From NCBI GenBank assembly GCA_934432595.1, contig CAKRYR010000012.1:1-64000 (forward strand): a stretch of 64,000 bases of DNA, in the 5' to 3' direction. Every line of letters begins with the position of its first letter. The stretch's first letter is position 1. The position numbers and the translations under genes are program-made. Of this stretch, positions 52,545-62,564 are shown piece by piece. The DNA comes from an uncultured Lachnospiraceae bacterium (GTDB lineage Bacteria; Bacillota; Clostridia; Lachnospirales; Lachnospiraceae). The notes under the pieces are model-generated. The model worked only from the letters and a program-made list of their open reading frames with translations. It was not told the origin of the DNA and did not search any database.

Positions 52545-53843
52545 TTATGCAATCTCTCCACCTGTTGTTTTCTTAGAAGTTCTCTTTATAATCTTCTTCT
52601 GTGGTTCTGCTTCACCATGTACTATTGTAGGCTCTGCTTTTCCTTCAACAGCATCCTTTGTAATAATACACTTCTTAACTGTATTATCAGATGGTATACT
52701 AAACATTGAATCCATCATAACATTCTCAATAATTGATCTTAATCCTCTTGCACCAATATTTCTCTCAACAGCTTTATGTGCTATTGCCTTAAGTGCATCA
52801 TCCTCTATCTCTAATTCAACACCATCTAATTCAAATAATTTCTTATACTGCTTAACTATGGCATTCTTTGGTTTAGATAAAATCTCAATTAATGCATCTT
52901 CATCTAATAAATCTAAACCAACATTAACTGGAATACGTCCTATAAATTCAGGAATAATTCCGAACTTAACCAAATCCTCTGGTAAAACTTTCTTAAACAA
53001 TTCACCAACATTTTTCTTCTTTACATCTTGTATTTCTGCATTAAATCCTATACCTTTTTTACCAGTACGTGCTTCAATAATCTTCTCAAGGCCATCAAAT
53101 GCTCCACCACATATAAATAAAATGTTAGTAGTATCAATTTGAATAAACTCTTGATGTGGATGTTTCCTTCCACCTTGAGGTGGTACACTTGCTATAGTTC
53201 CTTCAAGTATCTTTAATAAAGCTTGTTGAACACCTTCACCTGAAACATCTCTAGTAATAGAAGTATTCTCACTCTTACGAGTTATCTTATCTATTTCATC
53301 TATATAAATAATTCCGTAACTAGCTCTTTCAACATCATAATCTGCTGCTTGAATTATTTTTAGCAAAATATTTTCCACGTCTTCACCAACATAACCAGCC
53401 TCTGTAAGTGCTGTAGCATCAGCTATTGCAAATGGAACATTTAATAATTTTGCTAATGTTTGAGCCAAATATGTTTTACCCGAACCAGTTGGACCAATCA
53501 TAAGGATATTGCTCTTTTGCAATTCTACATCCAAACTTTTTTCAGATAATATTCTCTTATAATGGTTATATACAGCAACTGAAAGTACTTTTTTTGCTTC
53601 ATCCTGTCCTATAACATAATCATCTAAAAAATCTTTTATTTCCTTTGGTTTCAATAAATTAATACCTGTCTCTGAATCATAATCATCCGAAAATTCTTCT
53701 TCAATTATCTCAGCACAAATATCTATACATTCATCACAAATAAAAACATTAGGACCTGCAATAAGTTTTCTAACTTGATCTTGCGTTTTATTACAAAATG
53801 AACATCTTAATGTTTGTTTTTCGTCTGATGTCTTATTTGCCAC
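52545..53843 (-). CDS. clpX: ATP-dependent Clp protease ATP-binding subunit ClpX
   Basis: 432 aa. The N-terminal zinc-binding domain has 'CSFCNKTQDQVRKLI' and 'CDECIDIC'. The AAA+ part shows Walker A 'GPTGSGKT', Walker B 'IIYIDEIDKI' and the pore-loop 'GYVGEDVE'; 'IGFNAEI' corresponds to the ClpP-contacting IGF loop. It unfolds tagged proteins and feeds ClpP. The C-terminal tail is Lys/Thr-rich. Confidence 0.97.
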   Translation of the reverse strand: MANKTSDEKQTLRCSFCNKTQDQVRKLIAGPNVFICDECIDICAEIIEEEFSDDYDSETGINLLKPKEIKDFLDDYVIGQDEAKKVLSVAVYNHYKRILSEKSLDVELQKSNILMIGPTGSGKTYLAQTLAKLLNVPFAIADATALTEAGYVGEDVENILLKIIQAADYDVERASYGIIYIDEIDKITRKSENTSITRDVSGEGVQQALLKILEGTIASVPPQGGRKHPHQEFIQIDTTNILFICGGAFDGLEKIIEARTGKKGIGFNAEIQDVKKKNVGELFKKVLPEDLVKFGIIPEFIGRIPVNVGLDLLDEDALIEILSKPKNAIVKQYKKLFELDGVELEIEDDALKAIAHKAVERNIGARGLRSIIENVMMDSMFSIPSDNTVKKCIITKDAVEGKAEPTIVHGEAEPQKKIIKRTSKKTTGGEIA

Positions 53844-53870
53844 AGAATCACCTCTTTTTCAAAAATTCAA

Positions 53871-53903
53871 ACAAAGCATGCCCAGTCATTGAGCATGCTT
53901 TGT
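53871..53903 (-). terminator. Hairpin between clpP and clpX
   Basis: Perfect 11-bp stem ACAAAGCATGC/GCATGCTTTGT followed on the minus strand by a U-rich stretch. It suggests that part of the tig-clpP transcripts stop before clpX. Confidence 0.7.
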
Positions 53904-53908
53904 ATTAA

Positions 53909-54493
53909 CTACTTTTTATAAGTAATAACTTCATCTACTAGACCATATTCCTTAGCTTCGTCTGCGCTCATATAGTTATCTCTTTCTGTATCAGCTGCAA
54001 CCTTTTCATAAGGTTGACCAGTATTTTCTGACAACATAGTATTTAATTTTTTCTTAATCTTTAATATGTTCTCAGCTACAATCTGAATCTCAGTTGCTTG
54101 TCCTTTAGCTCCACCTGATGGTTGATGAATCATAATCTCTGCATTAGGTAATGCATATCTCTTACCTTTCTTACCACCTGCTAAAAGGAAAGCACCCATA
54201 CTAGCAGCCATTCCTATACATATTGTAGATACATCACACTTAATATATTGCATTGTGTCATATATTGCCATTCCTGCTGTAACTGAACCACCTGGACTAT
54301 TAATATATAAACTAATGTCCTTATTAGGATCTTCAGATTCTAAGAATAATAACTGTGCAACTACTAAACTTGCAGTAACATCATTAACTTCTTCTCCTAA
54401 AAATATAATTCTGTCTTTTAATAATCTTGAATAAATGTCGTAGGATCTTTCTCCTTTATTAGTTTGTTCAACGACGTATGGTACTAAACTCAT
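53909..54493 (-). CDS. clpP: ATP-dependent Clp protease proteolytic subunit ClpP
   Basis: 194 aa with the catalytic triad visible: Ser in 'GMAASMGAFLL', His in 'MIHQPSGG' and Asp in the 'TERDNYMSADEA' segment. ClpP forms the double-heptamer chamber used by ClpX. It lies 74 bp downstream of tig. Confidence 0.97.
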   Translation of the reverse strand: MSLVPYVVEQTNKGERSYDIYSRLLKDRIIFLGEEVNDVTASLVVAQLLFLESEDPNKDISLYINSPGGSVTAGMAIYDTMQYIKCDVSTICIGMAASMGAFLLAGGKKGKRYALPNAEIMIHQPSGGAKGQATEIQIVAENILKIKKKLNTMLSENTGQPYEKVAADTERDNYMSADEAKEYGLVDEVITYKK

Positions 54494-54567
54494 GCAATAT
54501 TCCTCCTAATATTCGTTATATTTACGCAAACATCTGCGTGATAGTCACGAACAAGTGTCTACGCTAA

Positions 54568-55854
54568 TTATTCCTCTATTGCTGCGTCAGTTACAAAATC
54601 AACTGCCTTTTGAACAGCTATATCCATTTTAATAGCTTCTTTTTCTCTATCACCCAATAATTCTTTAACTTTATCTAATTCCATCTTATAAGCTTCTGCA
54701 AGTTTATTCATCTCTGTATCAACTTCTTCATCACTTACTTCTATATTTTCGGCATTAACTACTGCTTCTAACACAAGTCTGCTGTTAATTTTCTTAAGAG
54801 CTTGTGGTCTTAATGTTTCCATAAACTTGTTAGCATCCATTCCTATAAATTGGAAATATTGCTCTAAAGTTAGCCCTTGGCTTTGAATTCTTCTTGCAAA
54901 ATCTTCTGCCATTTGTCTTACTTGAGTATCTATCATTGGTTCAGGTATCTCCATTGTTGCATTTTCAATAATAGTCTCAATTACTTTATCTTCTTTTGCA
55001 TTCTTAGCTGCTTCTTCTTTTTTCTTAAGAATTGTAGCTTTAACATCTGCCTTATATTCATCAACTGTATCAAATTCTGAAACATCTTGTGCAAATTCAT
55101 CATTTAATTCTGGTAATTCCTTAGCTTTAATAGCCTTTAATGCTACTTTAAATACTGCTGGCTTATTTGCTAATTCTTTTACATGATATTCTTCTGGGAA
55201 AATAACATTAACATCAAATTCATCTCCAATGTTCTTTCCAACTATTTGCTCTTCAAAGTTATCTATAAATGAATGTGATCCTAATGTAAGTGGATAATCA
55301 GTTCCTTTTCCTCCTTCGAATGCTTCTCCATCTACAAATCCTTCAAAGTCAATTGTTACTATATCTTTGTCTTCTGCTGCTCTATCTGTAACATCTAAAG
55401 TTCTAGCATTTTGCTCCCTAGCTGCATCTATCTCAGCATTAACTTCTTCATCAGTTACTTCAACGTCACTCTTTTCAACTTTAATTCCTTTATATTCTCC
55501 AAGAGTTACTTCTGGTTTTACTGCAACTGTTGCTGTAAATACAAAAGGTTTACCTTTCTCAATTTGTTCTACATCTATCTTAGGTTGTGATACTATGTCA
55601 ACATCACATGCCATAGCTTCTTTCTCATATGCTTCTGGTATTACCATATTAGCAGCATCTTCAAAGAATACTTCTGCTCCATACATTTTTTCAATTATAT
55701 GACGAGGAGCTTTACCTCTTCTGAATCCTTGTATGTTCATCTTACTTCTATTTTTCTTATATACTTTGTCAACAGCCTTCTCGAATTCATCTGCTGATAC
55801 CTCAATTGTTAGTTTTGCCATACCCTTTTCTAACATCTCTACCTGTAAACTCAT
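54568..55854 (-). CDS. tig: Trigger factor (ribosome-associated chaperone and prolyl isomerase)
   Basis: 428 aa with the three-part layout: ribosome-binding domain with 'NIQGFRRGKAPRHIIE' (the GFRxGK signature), FKBP-type PPIase domain (about 160-240, 'DIVTIDFEGFVDGEAFEGG') and a helical C-terminal domain. It captures nascent chains at the tunnel exit. First gene of the tig-clpP-clpX-lon-engB run; AGGAGG lies upstream of its ATG. Confidence 0.97.
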   Translation of the reverse strand: MSLQVEMLEKGMAKLTIEVSADEFEKAVDKVYKKNRSKMNIQGFRRGKAPRHIIEKMYGAEVFFEDAANMVIPEAYEKEAMACDVDIVSQPKIDVEQIEKGKPFVFTATVAVKPEVTLGEYKGIKVEKSDVEVTDEEVNAEIDAAREQNARTLDVTDRAAEDKDIVTIDFEGFVDGEAFEGGKGTDYPLTLGSHSFIDNFEEQIVGKNIGDEFDVNVIFPEEYHVKELANKPAVFKVALKAIKAKELPELNDEFAQDVSEFDTVDEYKADVKATILKKKEEAAKNAKEDKVIETIIENATMEIPEPMIDTQVRQMAEDFARRIQSQGLTLEQYFQFIGMDANKFMETLRPQALKKINSRLVLEAVVNAENIEVSDEEVDTEMNKLAEAYKMELDKVKELLGDREKEAIKMDIAVQKAVDFVTDAAIEE

Positions 55855-55947
55855 GTTTATAACTTCCTCCTTGTATCTTCTTCGATATCAATTTTTTATC
55901 ACGTCTAACTATTATAGCATATTGTTTTTATAAAAGCTAGACCTTTT

Positions 55948-56251
55948 TTATTTCTTTTTTAGTCTAATAATTGCTCTAATAATTGCTGGATAATGCCACA
56001 CTCCCCATATTATTCCACCTATAATAACAGCTTTAGTTGTTCCAAATAGTTCTTCTAGTTTTGGATATAGATATCCATTTTTTGTTTCTTAAATCTATAC
56101 CTAATTTCATAGATTTAGACCCTGTCATATCATTTTCTTGGTCTTCTACCAACATCCTATATACAAGTACCACTCCGGCTATAGCAATCAAACTCCACAT
56201 GTATATCTTTCCTTTTATAGTAAGAAAATCTTTATACAATAGACCCTGCAT
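55948..56251 (-). pseudogene. Broken gene: short membrane protein start and CPBP-protease-like end
   Basis: From ATG 56251 the frame reads a short membrane start ('MQGLLYKDFLTIKGKIYMW', 'IAIAGVVLVYRMLVEDQ') and then loses sense. In another frame the minus strand continues 'GYLYPKLEELFGTT', 'AVIIGGIIWGVWHYPAIIRA' and a stop at 55948-55950. The second part is the typical EELxxRGY-to-GxxWGxWH end of CPBP (CAAX-type) intramembrane proteases. This is a decayed remnant, possibly a fusion through deletion of an ABC-2-permease-like start with a CPBP end. Confidence 0.65.
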
Positions 56252-56264
56252 TTCAAGTCCCCCC

Positions 56265-57509
56265 TTATTTATAATACTTCTTCAAATCTTTTATCATCTT
56301 ATTTTTAATTAAATTCATTCCAGAAGCGTTAGGATGTATTAAACCTTCTAAAGTATATAAATGCAAGGTATCTGTATTAATTCCGCAATTATATAAATCT
56401 ATAACCTTATCATCATAATACTTAGCAACTTTTTCAATTATTTTATTATACCTACGTAATCTTATACCATTCTTATTTTGATATGTATAATCAGCCACAC
56501 CATAATATCTTGTAGGTACTAATGTACAACAGAATACTTTAGCTATAGGATATTTATCATGTATTTTTTTCAACATTAAAGCATAACCTTCACTGAAATT
56601 ATCTATTTTCTTTTTATCACTTAATTCAGCTTTAGTATTAAGCCAATCACCTTCTGGAACACATTTCCCAAAATCATTAATTCCTATATAACAAATTATA
56701 ATGTCAGGTGATATACCATCTTTTGATAAATCATTTATTCTCTTATTAGAGCAAGCTGCAAATGCATTGGTTGTTGACACTGAGTTACCAGCAACACCTG
56801 AACCAGACCAAGAACAATTTTTCAAAAGAGTTAATCCAGTTTCTCTACAAAGCATATCCCACCATGTACTTGATTTTGAACTTAAATTTTCTTTTGAATA
56901 ATATGTTTTATATTCTTTTGGTATATATCCTTCATATGTTGATATAGAATCACCTACAATTGAAACTTTCTGATTCTTCAATTGCTTAAATTTATATTTT
57001 ACATTCACAGTACATGTATAGATATATTCTTTATTTTTTACATGAACTTTTGTTGTACCACTTCTCATTCCTTCTATAATACCAGATTGATTTATTGTAA
57101 CAATATTCTTATTATCACTATACCAAGCTTTATTACCACTTGCTCCAATTAGGTTTAAATCAAACTTATCACTAACATACAGTGTAACACTTTTCTTATT
57201 TAACTTAGGCATATACACCTTAACTTTACATTTATATATCTTGTCTTCTTTATCCTTAAATGATAAACTACAAGTTCCTTTTCCTACCCCTTTAATTACA
57301 CCTTTTTTATTTACAATCGCAATCTTTTTATTCGATGTAGCTACGTCTTTAATTGAACTACCTTTTATCTTTACAACCTTTTGCTTACCAACGTACATTG
57401 AAACTGATTTGTTACTTAGCTGTGCTGCATATGTATCCGTATACACACTTCCTACCGATACAATAAATAACATACTAAATATAACATTTCTTAATATATA
57501 ATTTCTCAT
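56265..57509 (-). CDS. Secreted SGNH/GDSL hydrolase with two bacterial Ig-like (BIG2) domains
   Basis: A signal peptide (about 8-29, ending 'TYAAQ') is followed by two BIG2-like domains ('KSVSMYVGKQKVVKIKGSS', 'KSVTLYVSDKFDLNLIGAS', each ending in 'GVIKGVGKGT' or 'GIIEGMRSGT') and an SGNH domain with block I 'VSIVGDSISTYEG' (Ser), block III 'IICYIGINDFG' and block V 'GLIHPNASGM' (His). Probably a wall-attached or secreted esterase acting on polysaccharide or glycan. No LPXTG signal. Confidence 0.88.
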   Translation of the reverse strand: MRNYILRNVIFSMLFIVSVGSVYTDTYAAQLSNKSVSMYVGKQKVVKIKGSSIKDVATSNKKIAIVNKKGVIKGVGKGTCSLSFKDKEDKIYKCKVKVYMPKLNKKSVTLYVSDKFDLNLIGASGNKAWYSDNKNIVTINQSGIIEGMRSGTTKVHVKNKEYIYTCTVNVKYKFKQLKNQKVSIVGDSISTYEGYIPKEYKTYYSKENLSSKSSTWWDMLCRETGLTLLKNCSWSGSGVAGNSVSTTNAFAACSNKRINDLSKDGISPDIIICYIGINDFGKCVPEGDWLNTKAELSDKKKIDNFSEGYALMLKKIHDKYPIAKVFCCTLVPTRYYGVADYTYQNKNGIRLRRYNKIIEKVAKYYDDKVIDLYNCGINTDTLHLYTLEGLIHPNASGMNLIKNKMIKDLKKYYK

Positions 57510-57963
57510 ATTGTCTTTCTCCTATTTATTCTATAATAACGATTGTTCCTAATAAGCTTAATCTAAAATATATCCTTATCTAAGAAAAACAACAACACTT
57601 TAAACCATATTTTACACTTTTATTTCGTCAATAATAATTCCAATCATTACACAAGCTACCAATTCTGTAACATTTTTCTGAAATATTTATCTTAACAATT
57701 CACTATAACAATCTTCAATGTTACATAATATAATAATTTATATAAATTTTATAGTCCTACATATAATCTATAATTTGTTATATTGTATAACTTTTCAAAA
57801 ATATAGAAAGCTTAATAAAAACCACAATTTTAAAATTTTTAAACTTTATAATCTATAGTTAGTGAAAAAAATAGAAATGGTGATAGAGATATAATTAGAG
57901 CAACGCCCTATAGTTAACTTCTATAAAGTGTTGCTCTTTTTATATGTTATATTTTTTTAATAT
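57510..57963. other. Intergenic region, AT-rich
   Basis: About 450 bp without a gene. It contains the glmM terminator at 57897-57937 and, further left, the promoter region of the Ig-like/SGNH gene. Confidence 0.6.
57897..57937 (-). terminator. Terminator after glmM
   Basis: AGAGCAAC/GTTGCTCT with an inner CTATAG/CTATA extension and T/A-rich flanks, just downstream of the minus-strand glmM. Confidence 0.75.
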
Positions 57964-59310
57964 CTAAGCTATTATATGTCCTCTTCTTGATAATATATCA
58001 ACAACTTTTACGATATGTTCTTCACATATTTCATCAGAGGTTGCCTCAACCATTATACGAACAACTGGCTCAGTTCCACTCTTTCTAAGTAGTATTCTAC
58101 CATCATCTCCAAGTTCTTTAGCCACTTCATCTCTAACTTTTAAAACTTCTTCATCATTAAGAGCCTCTTCCTTACTCCTAACTCTTACATTTTTTAGTAC
58201 CTGAGGATATATCTTTAAATCTTTCAACAATTCTGATATTTTTTTCTTACTTTCAAGCATTACTTCCATTACCATAAGAGAAGTTAATATACCATCTCCT
58301 GTTGTTGCATATTTACTAAATATAATATGTCCTGACTGTTCTCCACCAATTGAATGTCCATTTTCCATCATACATTCATTAACATATTTATCACCAACAG
58401 CCGTTTTTTCATAATTAATTCCACAGGCATCAAATGCTTTATATAAACCTAAATTAGACATTATAGTTGTTACAACTGTATTATTATTTAGTTCTCCTCT
58501 TTCCTTTAGATAACGTCCACAAATATACATTATCATATCTCCATCAACAATATTACCCTCATCATCTACAGCAAAACATCTATCTGCATCTCCATCATAT
58601 GCAAAGCCAACATCTAGCCCATTATCTTTAACAAATTTTTGAAGAACCTTAATATGTGTTGAACCTGCATTTTCATTTATATTTGTTCCATCAGGATCAT
58701 TATTAATTACATATGTCTTAGCTCCAAGTGCATCAAATACTCCTTTTGCAACAGTTGTTGCTGATCCATTTGCCAAATCAAGACCTACTTTAACATTCTT
58801 AAATGAACGAGTTGCAAGTGACATAAGATATCCTATGTATCTATGTCTTCCAACTGAATAATCTGTAGTTTTACCTATCTTATCTTTAGTTGCAAGTGGT
58901 ATTGAGTCCTCATCACCATCTATGTATTGTTCTATCAACTCTTCAACTTCTGACTCAACCTTACATCCATTTCCATTTATTATTTTAATTCCATTATCAT
59001 AATATGGATTATGACTTGCAGAAATCATTATACCGCAATCAGCACTTTCTGTTTTTACTACATATGCAACACTTGGTGTTGTAGTAACGTGTAATAATTT
59101 AACATCTGCACCAGACGCAGTAAGTCCTGCAACTAATGCATATTCAAACATATAACTTGAACGTCTTGTATCTTTTCCAATGACCATTGTAGGTCTATGA
59201 TCTTTTCCATAATAATATCCTAAATATCTTCCTACTTTATACGCATGTGTAACTTTTAAATCTACGTTTGCTTCTCCACGAAATCCATCTGTTCCGAAAT
59301 ATTTTCCCAT
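57964..59310 (-). CDS. glmM: Phosphoglucosamine mutase
   Basis: 448 aa. Converts glucosamine-6-phosphate to glucosamine-1-phosphate for UDP-GlcNAc and peptidoglycan synthesis. Signature features are 'GTDGFRGEANVDL' at the N-terminus, phosphoserine loop 'MISASHNPYYDNG' (Ser99), metal loop 'YDGDADRCFAVD', 'GGEQSGHII' and the phosphate-binding 'RKSGTEPVVRIMVE'. AAAGGAG precedes the ATG. Single-gene unit. Confidence 0.97.
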   Translation of the reverse strand: MGKYFGTDGFRGEANVDLKVTHAYKVGRYLGYYYGKDHRPTMVIGKDTRRSSYMFEYALVAGLTASGADVKLLHVTTTPSVAYVVKTESADCGIMISASHNPYYDNGIKIINGNGCKVESEVEELIEQYIDGDEDSIPLATKDKIGKTTDYSVGRHRYIGYLMSLATRSFKNVKVGLDLANGSATTVAKGVFDALGAKTYVINNDPDGTNINENAGSTHIKVLQKFVKDNGLDVGFAYDGDADRCFAVDDEGNIVDGDMIMYICGRYLKERGELNNNTVVTTIMSNLGLYKAFDACGINYEKTAVGDKYVNECMMENGHSIGGEQSGHIIFSKYATTGDGILTSLMVMEVMLESKKKISELLKDLKIYPQVLKNVRVRSKEEALNDEEVLKVRDEVAKELGDDGRILLRKSGTEPVVRIMVEATSDEICEEHIVKVVDILSRRGHIIA

Positions 59311-59829
59311 ATATATTTTCTCCTTTAATATTTTTCTTAATATCCAATACTAACAAGTATAATATCTTTATCAATTTTCTTCAAGAAGTTCTTATAAAAA
59401 ACAAAAAATCAGCCTTACCTTGTATAAGACTGATTTCCATAATACTTTCTACTCTTACCCCAAAATCATTCTAAGTACTATATCATAAATAATAAATAAC
59501 GGCAAAAAATTAAATATAATATAGTAAAAGTTTAATTAATTGTTTCATTCACTGACAAATTGTACGTAAGCAATTTTTATTTAATTAAAAATCATTTTTT
59601 CTAGTCCTTCTACTATTCACACAAGCACTCATTATTCTATTTTCCGATACATTTGATTTACTCTTTCAATTCCCACGTACTATGTAAACACTAAATATTT
59701 ATCCATATCTGCCGTTAAGTGTTCATTTTTATGCCATATTCTTAATGCTATATTTATAATACAACATATTTTTTTTATAATAAATATCTAAAAATTTCAC
59801 AATTATCGTCATTTTTCGTACTTGACAAA
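59311..59829. other. Intergenic region before the two-component operon
   Basis: About 520 bp without a gene. It contains a terminator-like hairpin AAATCAGCCTTA/TAAGACTGATTT (59407-59436) with a U-run on the minus strand, upstream of glmM although no minus-strand gene is visible to its right. It may mark a lost gene or small RNA. Confidence 0.55.
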
Positions 59830-59858
59830 TTGACATATTTGTGATATTGGAATATACT
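59830..59858 (+). promoter_or_regulatory. Near-consensus sigma-A promoter of the two-component operon
   Basis: -35 TTGACA (59830-59835), 17-bp spacer and -10 TATACT (59853-59858). The transcript would start about 45 bp before the response regulator ATG. GGAGGG lies ahead of the start codon. Confidence 0.85.
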
Positions 59859-59910
59859 ATTAAGTATATCAACTTATAGACGCGGATAGTTAAGGAGGGA
59901 CTACAAAATT

Positions 59911-60645
59911 ATGAATCCAATAAATATAGCAATATGTGAAGACAATCAAGACGAACTTAATCTTTTATTAAAAATCATTAATCTCAGTAATATTCCAACT
60001 AAATGCACTACATTTAAATGTGGTGAAGATTTTTTAAATAACTATAATATAGAAAGCTATGACTTAATTATTATGGACATAATAATGAATAAAATGACAG
60101 GTATAGACGTAATCAAATCTATTCGTGAAATTGGTGATAATACCTTAGTAGCATTTACAACTTCAAGTCTCGACTATGCTCTTGAGAGTTATAGACTTAA
60201 TGCTGTAAAATACATTGAAAAACCAATCAATAATAAACAAATATTTAATTTGCTTGAAATCGCACATATAAAAATAAAAAACACGCCTAGTTTTACTATA
60301 AAAAAAAATGGGGAAGATTATTCCATTCCATATAATAGAATAGTATATCTTGAGCAACAAGGTCGCAATCTTATGATTCATATATTAGGCAATAACATTA
60401 TTGAAATTAATGAAAAAATTGATAAAATAGAATCTCAATTTATTCGTCAGTCATTTATACGTTGTCATAAAAGTTACTTAGTAAATTTAGGTTATATAAA
60501 ATCACTAAATAAAGAGCTTTCCTTATTCGAAATGAAGGAAGGCGGTAATGCATACATCAGACGTGAAAGTATGTCTCAATCAAAAAAAGCATACGAAGAT
60601 TATTTATTTAATAAAGCGAGGGAGATTCAAAATGAAGAAAAATAA
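59911..60645 (+). CDS. LytTR-family response regulator
   Basis: 244 aa: receiver domain (1-120) with acidic pocket 'ICEDNQDE', phosphoacceptor Asp56 in 'LIIMDIIM' and Lys in 'YIEKPIN', followed by a LytTR DNA-binding domain (about 135-235, 'IVYLEQQGRNLMIHI', 'FIRCHKSYLVNLGYIKSL'). AgrA/ComE-type regulators of this kind control virulence, competence or bacteriocin genes. It overlaps the kinase gene by 14 bp. No target genes can be named from this window. Confidence 0.93.
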   Translation: MNPINIAICEDNQDELNLLLKIINLSNIPTKCTTFKCGEDFLNNYNIESYDLIIMDIIMNKMTGIDVIKSIREIGDNTLVAFTTSSLDYALESYRLNAVKYIEKPINNKQIFNLLEIAHIKIKNTPSFTIKKNGEDYSIPYNRIVYLEQQGRNLMIHILGNNIIEINEKIDKIESQFIRQSFIRCHKSYLVNLGYIKSLNKELSLFEMKEGGNAYIRRESMSQSKKAYEDYLFNKAREIQNEEK

Positions 60646-62455
60646 ATCTATAATATCCATAATTCTAATAACAATATATTTAACAATTTCACTAACACTA
60701 ATTATAAGTTCAATTAGCCATTACCATAAAATCAACTGTTCTAATACTTCATTAGATACAGTAAGTAATGTAAGTGTTAAAATTAATAATAAAACAAGCA
60801 AATATAAATTACCTTATAATTTCAGTAATTTAAAACCTCACCAAGCCATTACCGTTACTTTTCCTATTAGTCCAAATAGGAAAAATTATATATATGTAAA
60901 ATCTGTATATGCACCACTAAAAGTTTATGCAAATAACAAGCTAATCTATAGTTATGGTGATAAAGGGACACAACCACATTTTTTATTAGATCCACCTACT
61001 AAAGTTAAAATTGTAGAACTACCACCTTCAATTTTACAAAATAAAACTATAAAAATCAAGGCTATTTTTAAGGCACCAACAAAAAGAAATTCATTAATGA
61101 TACACCCATTTTACCATGGAGAATATAAATCTATTATCAATTTATTATATCAAAAAATGGGTTTTACTTTTACCTTAGCTATAATCAATATTTTTTTGAG
61201 CTTAACACTTATTATACTAGGTTTTATTGTTTTACCAATTGAAAAAAAATCTATCGCATTTATATGGCTAGGTTTATTTGCATTATTAACAGGTATATTT
61301 TCCGTAGGTGAATGTAACTTATCTCAATTCTACATTCCAAATGAAGCCCTATTATATTTGTTAGATTTCTGTACATTTTTTATATTACCTATACCACTTA
61401 TTGAATTTGGTATTACACTTATTGATTTTAAGCATAAAAAGTTCCTACGTCATCTACAATTACTACAAGGTTCTTTAGCAATATTAGCAATTATAGGACA
61501 AGTAGTCACAATTTATCCGTTGTATAAATCCTTATATTTATTTATTTTTTTATCGCCTGTAATACTAATAGCATTTGCATGTTGTATTATTTTTGAATAT
61601 ATACAAGGTAATATGCAAGCTAAAGTTTTTATAATTCCAATTTCAATTGTTTCATTATCAGCCGTTGTAGAAGCTATCAATTATAAATTTAGATTTGTTT
61701 CTACCTTATCAAGTTGTTTTATGGTCGGCGTACTATTATTTATAATTATAATAGGTTTTAATAGCATGCTTTATATCAAAAAACTTATATTACTTAAAGA
61801 ATCAAATAAAGCTCTTGAATATAATATAAAACTAATGGAAAAACAAATGGCAGCACAAGAAGAACGTAATAATATGCTTCAAAAGAATGCTGCAATTATT
61901 AAGTCTCAACGTCATGATTTAAGACATCATCTTACCGTAATACAACATTATAACAACGAAGGTAATAAAGAAAAAATAGCCGAATATTTAAATGATTTAT
62001 TAACCTCTATACCTACTGAACAGTCTATGAACTATTGCGAAAATCAAGCAGTAAATGCTATATTAATTTACTTTCTATCTACATATAAAGACATAGATAT
62101 ACATACCCAATTATCTATACCAAATGATTTAAAAAATGTTAAAGATAATGATTTATGTATCATAATGGGTAATCTACTTGAAAATGCCATAGAAGCATGT
62201 AATAGAATTGATGATGATAGACATAAATATATTAATATTAATAGTAGAATACAATATGATACACTTACAATTACAATAGATAATAGTTTCAATGGTTCTT
62301 ATAAAATAGAACATGGTATATATATATCAAGCAAACGAAATGAACCTGGTATTGGTATTAGTTCAGTAGAAAAAGTAGTAGAAAAATACAACGGTAGCTG
62401 TAGATTTGAACCTAAAGATAATACTTTTATGGCTTCAGTCTATATAAAAATATAA
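60632..62455 (+). CDS. GHKL sensor histidine kinase, AgrC-like core with 7TMR-DISM-like sensor
   Basis: 607 aa. One helix at 8-28, an extracytoplasmic domain (about 35-185), about seven helices (190-390), a coiled-coil and a catalytic part with the H-box 'RHDLRHHL' (His428) and N-box 'GNLLENAIEAC'; the G-box is 'EPGIGISSVEKVVEKYNG'. AgrC-type kinases usually have a bare six-helix sensor; the added outside domain resembles the cyclases at 6.8-10.2 kb. No agrB or agrD is next to it, so a peptide signal is not proven. The ATG at 60632 follows GAGGGAG; the longer upstream frame overlaps the regulator gene and is rejected. Confidence 0.9.
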   Translation: MKKNKSIISIILITIYLTISLTLIISSISHYHKINCSNTSLDTVSNVSVKINNKTSKYKLPYNFSNLKPHQAITVTFPISPNRKNYIYVKSVYAPLKVYANNKLIYSYGDKGTQPHFLLDPPTKVKIVELPPSILQNKTIKIKAIFKAPTKRNSLMIHPFYHGEYKSIINLLYQKMGFTFTLAIINIFLSLTLIILGFIVLPIEKKSIAFIWLGLFALLTGIFSVGECNLSQFYIPNEALLYLLDFCTFFILPIPLIEFGITLIDFKHKKFLRHLQLLQGSLAILAIIGQVVTIYPLYKSLYLFIFLSPVILIAFACCIIFEYIQGNMQAKVFIIPISIVSLSAVVEAINYKFRFVSTLSSCFMVGVLLFIIIIGFNSMLYIKKLILLKESNKALEYNIKLMEKQMAAQEERNNMLQKNAAIIKSQRHDLRHHLTVIQHYNNEGNKEKIAEYLNDLLTSIPTEQSMNYCENQAVNAILIYFLSTYKDIDIHTQLSIPNDLKNVKDNDLCIIMGNLLENAIEACNRIDDDRHKYININSRIQYDTLTITIDNSFNGSYKIEHGIYISSKRNEPGIGISSVEKVVEKYNGSCRFEPKDNTFMASVYIKI

Positions 62456-62474
62456 TATCTTGTTTTACAAAAGC

Positions 62475-62510
62475 AATCCCAGTATATGTAATACTACATA
62501 CACTGGGATT
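62475..62510 (+). terminator. Terminator of the two-component operon
   Basis: AATCCCAGTATATGTA/TACATACACTGGGATT stem with a four-base loop, followed by five T. Confidence 0.92.
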
Positions 62511-62564
62511 TTTATCTATCTTGTCATAGAAAGATAACTACTTATTTTCTATAATTCATATAGA

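Noticed and set aside
60548..60631. Longer N-terminus of the histidine kinase
   Set aside because: The extra 28 codons overlap the response regulator and lack a ribosome binding site, whereas ATG 60632 has a good one.
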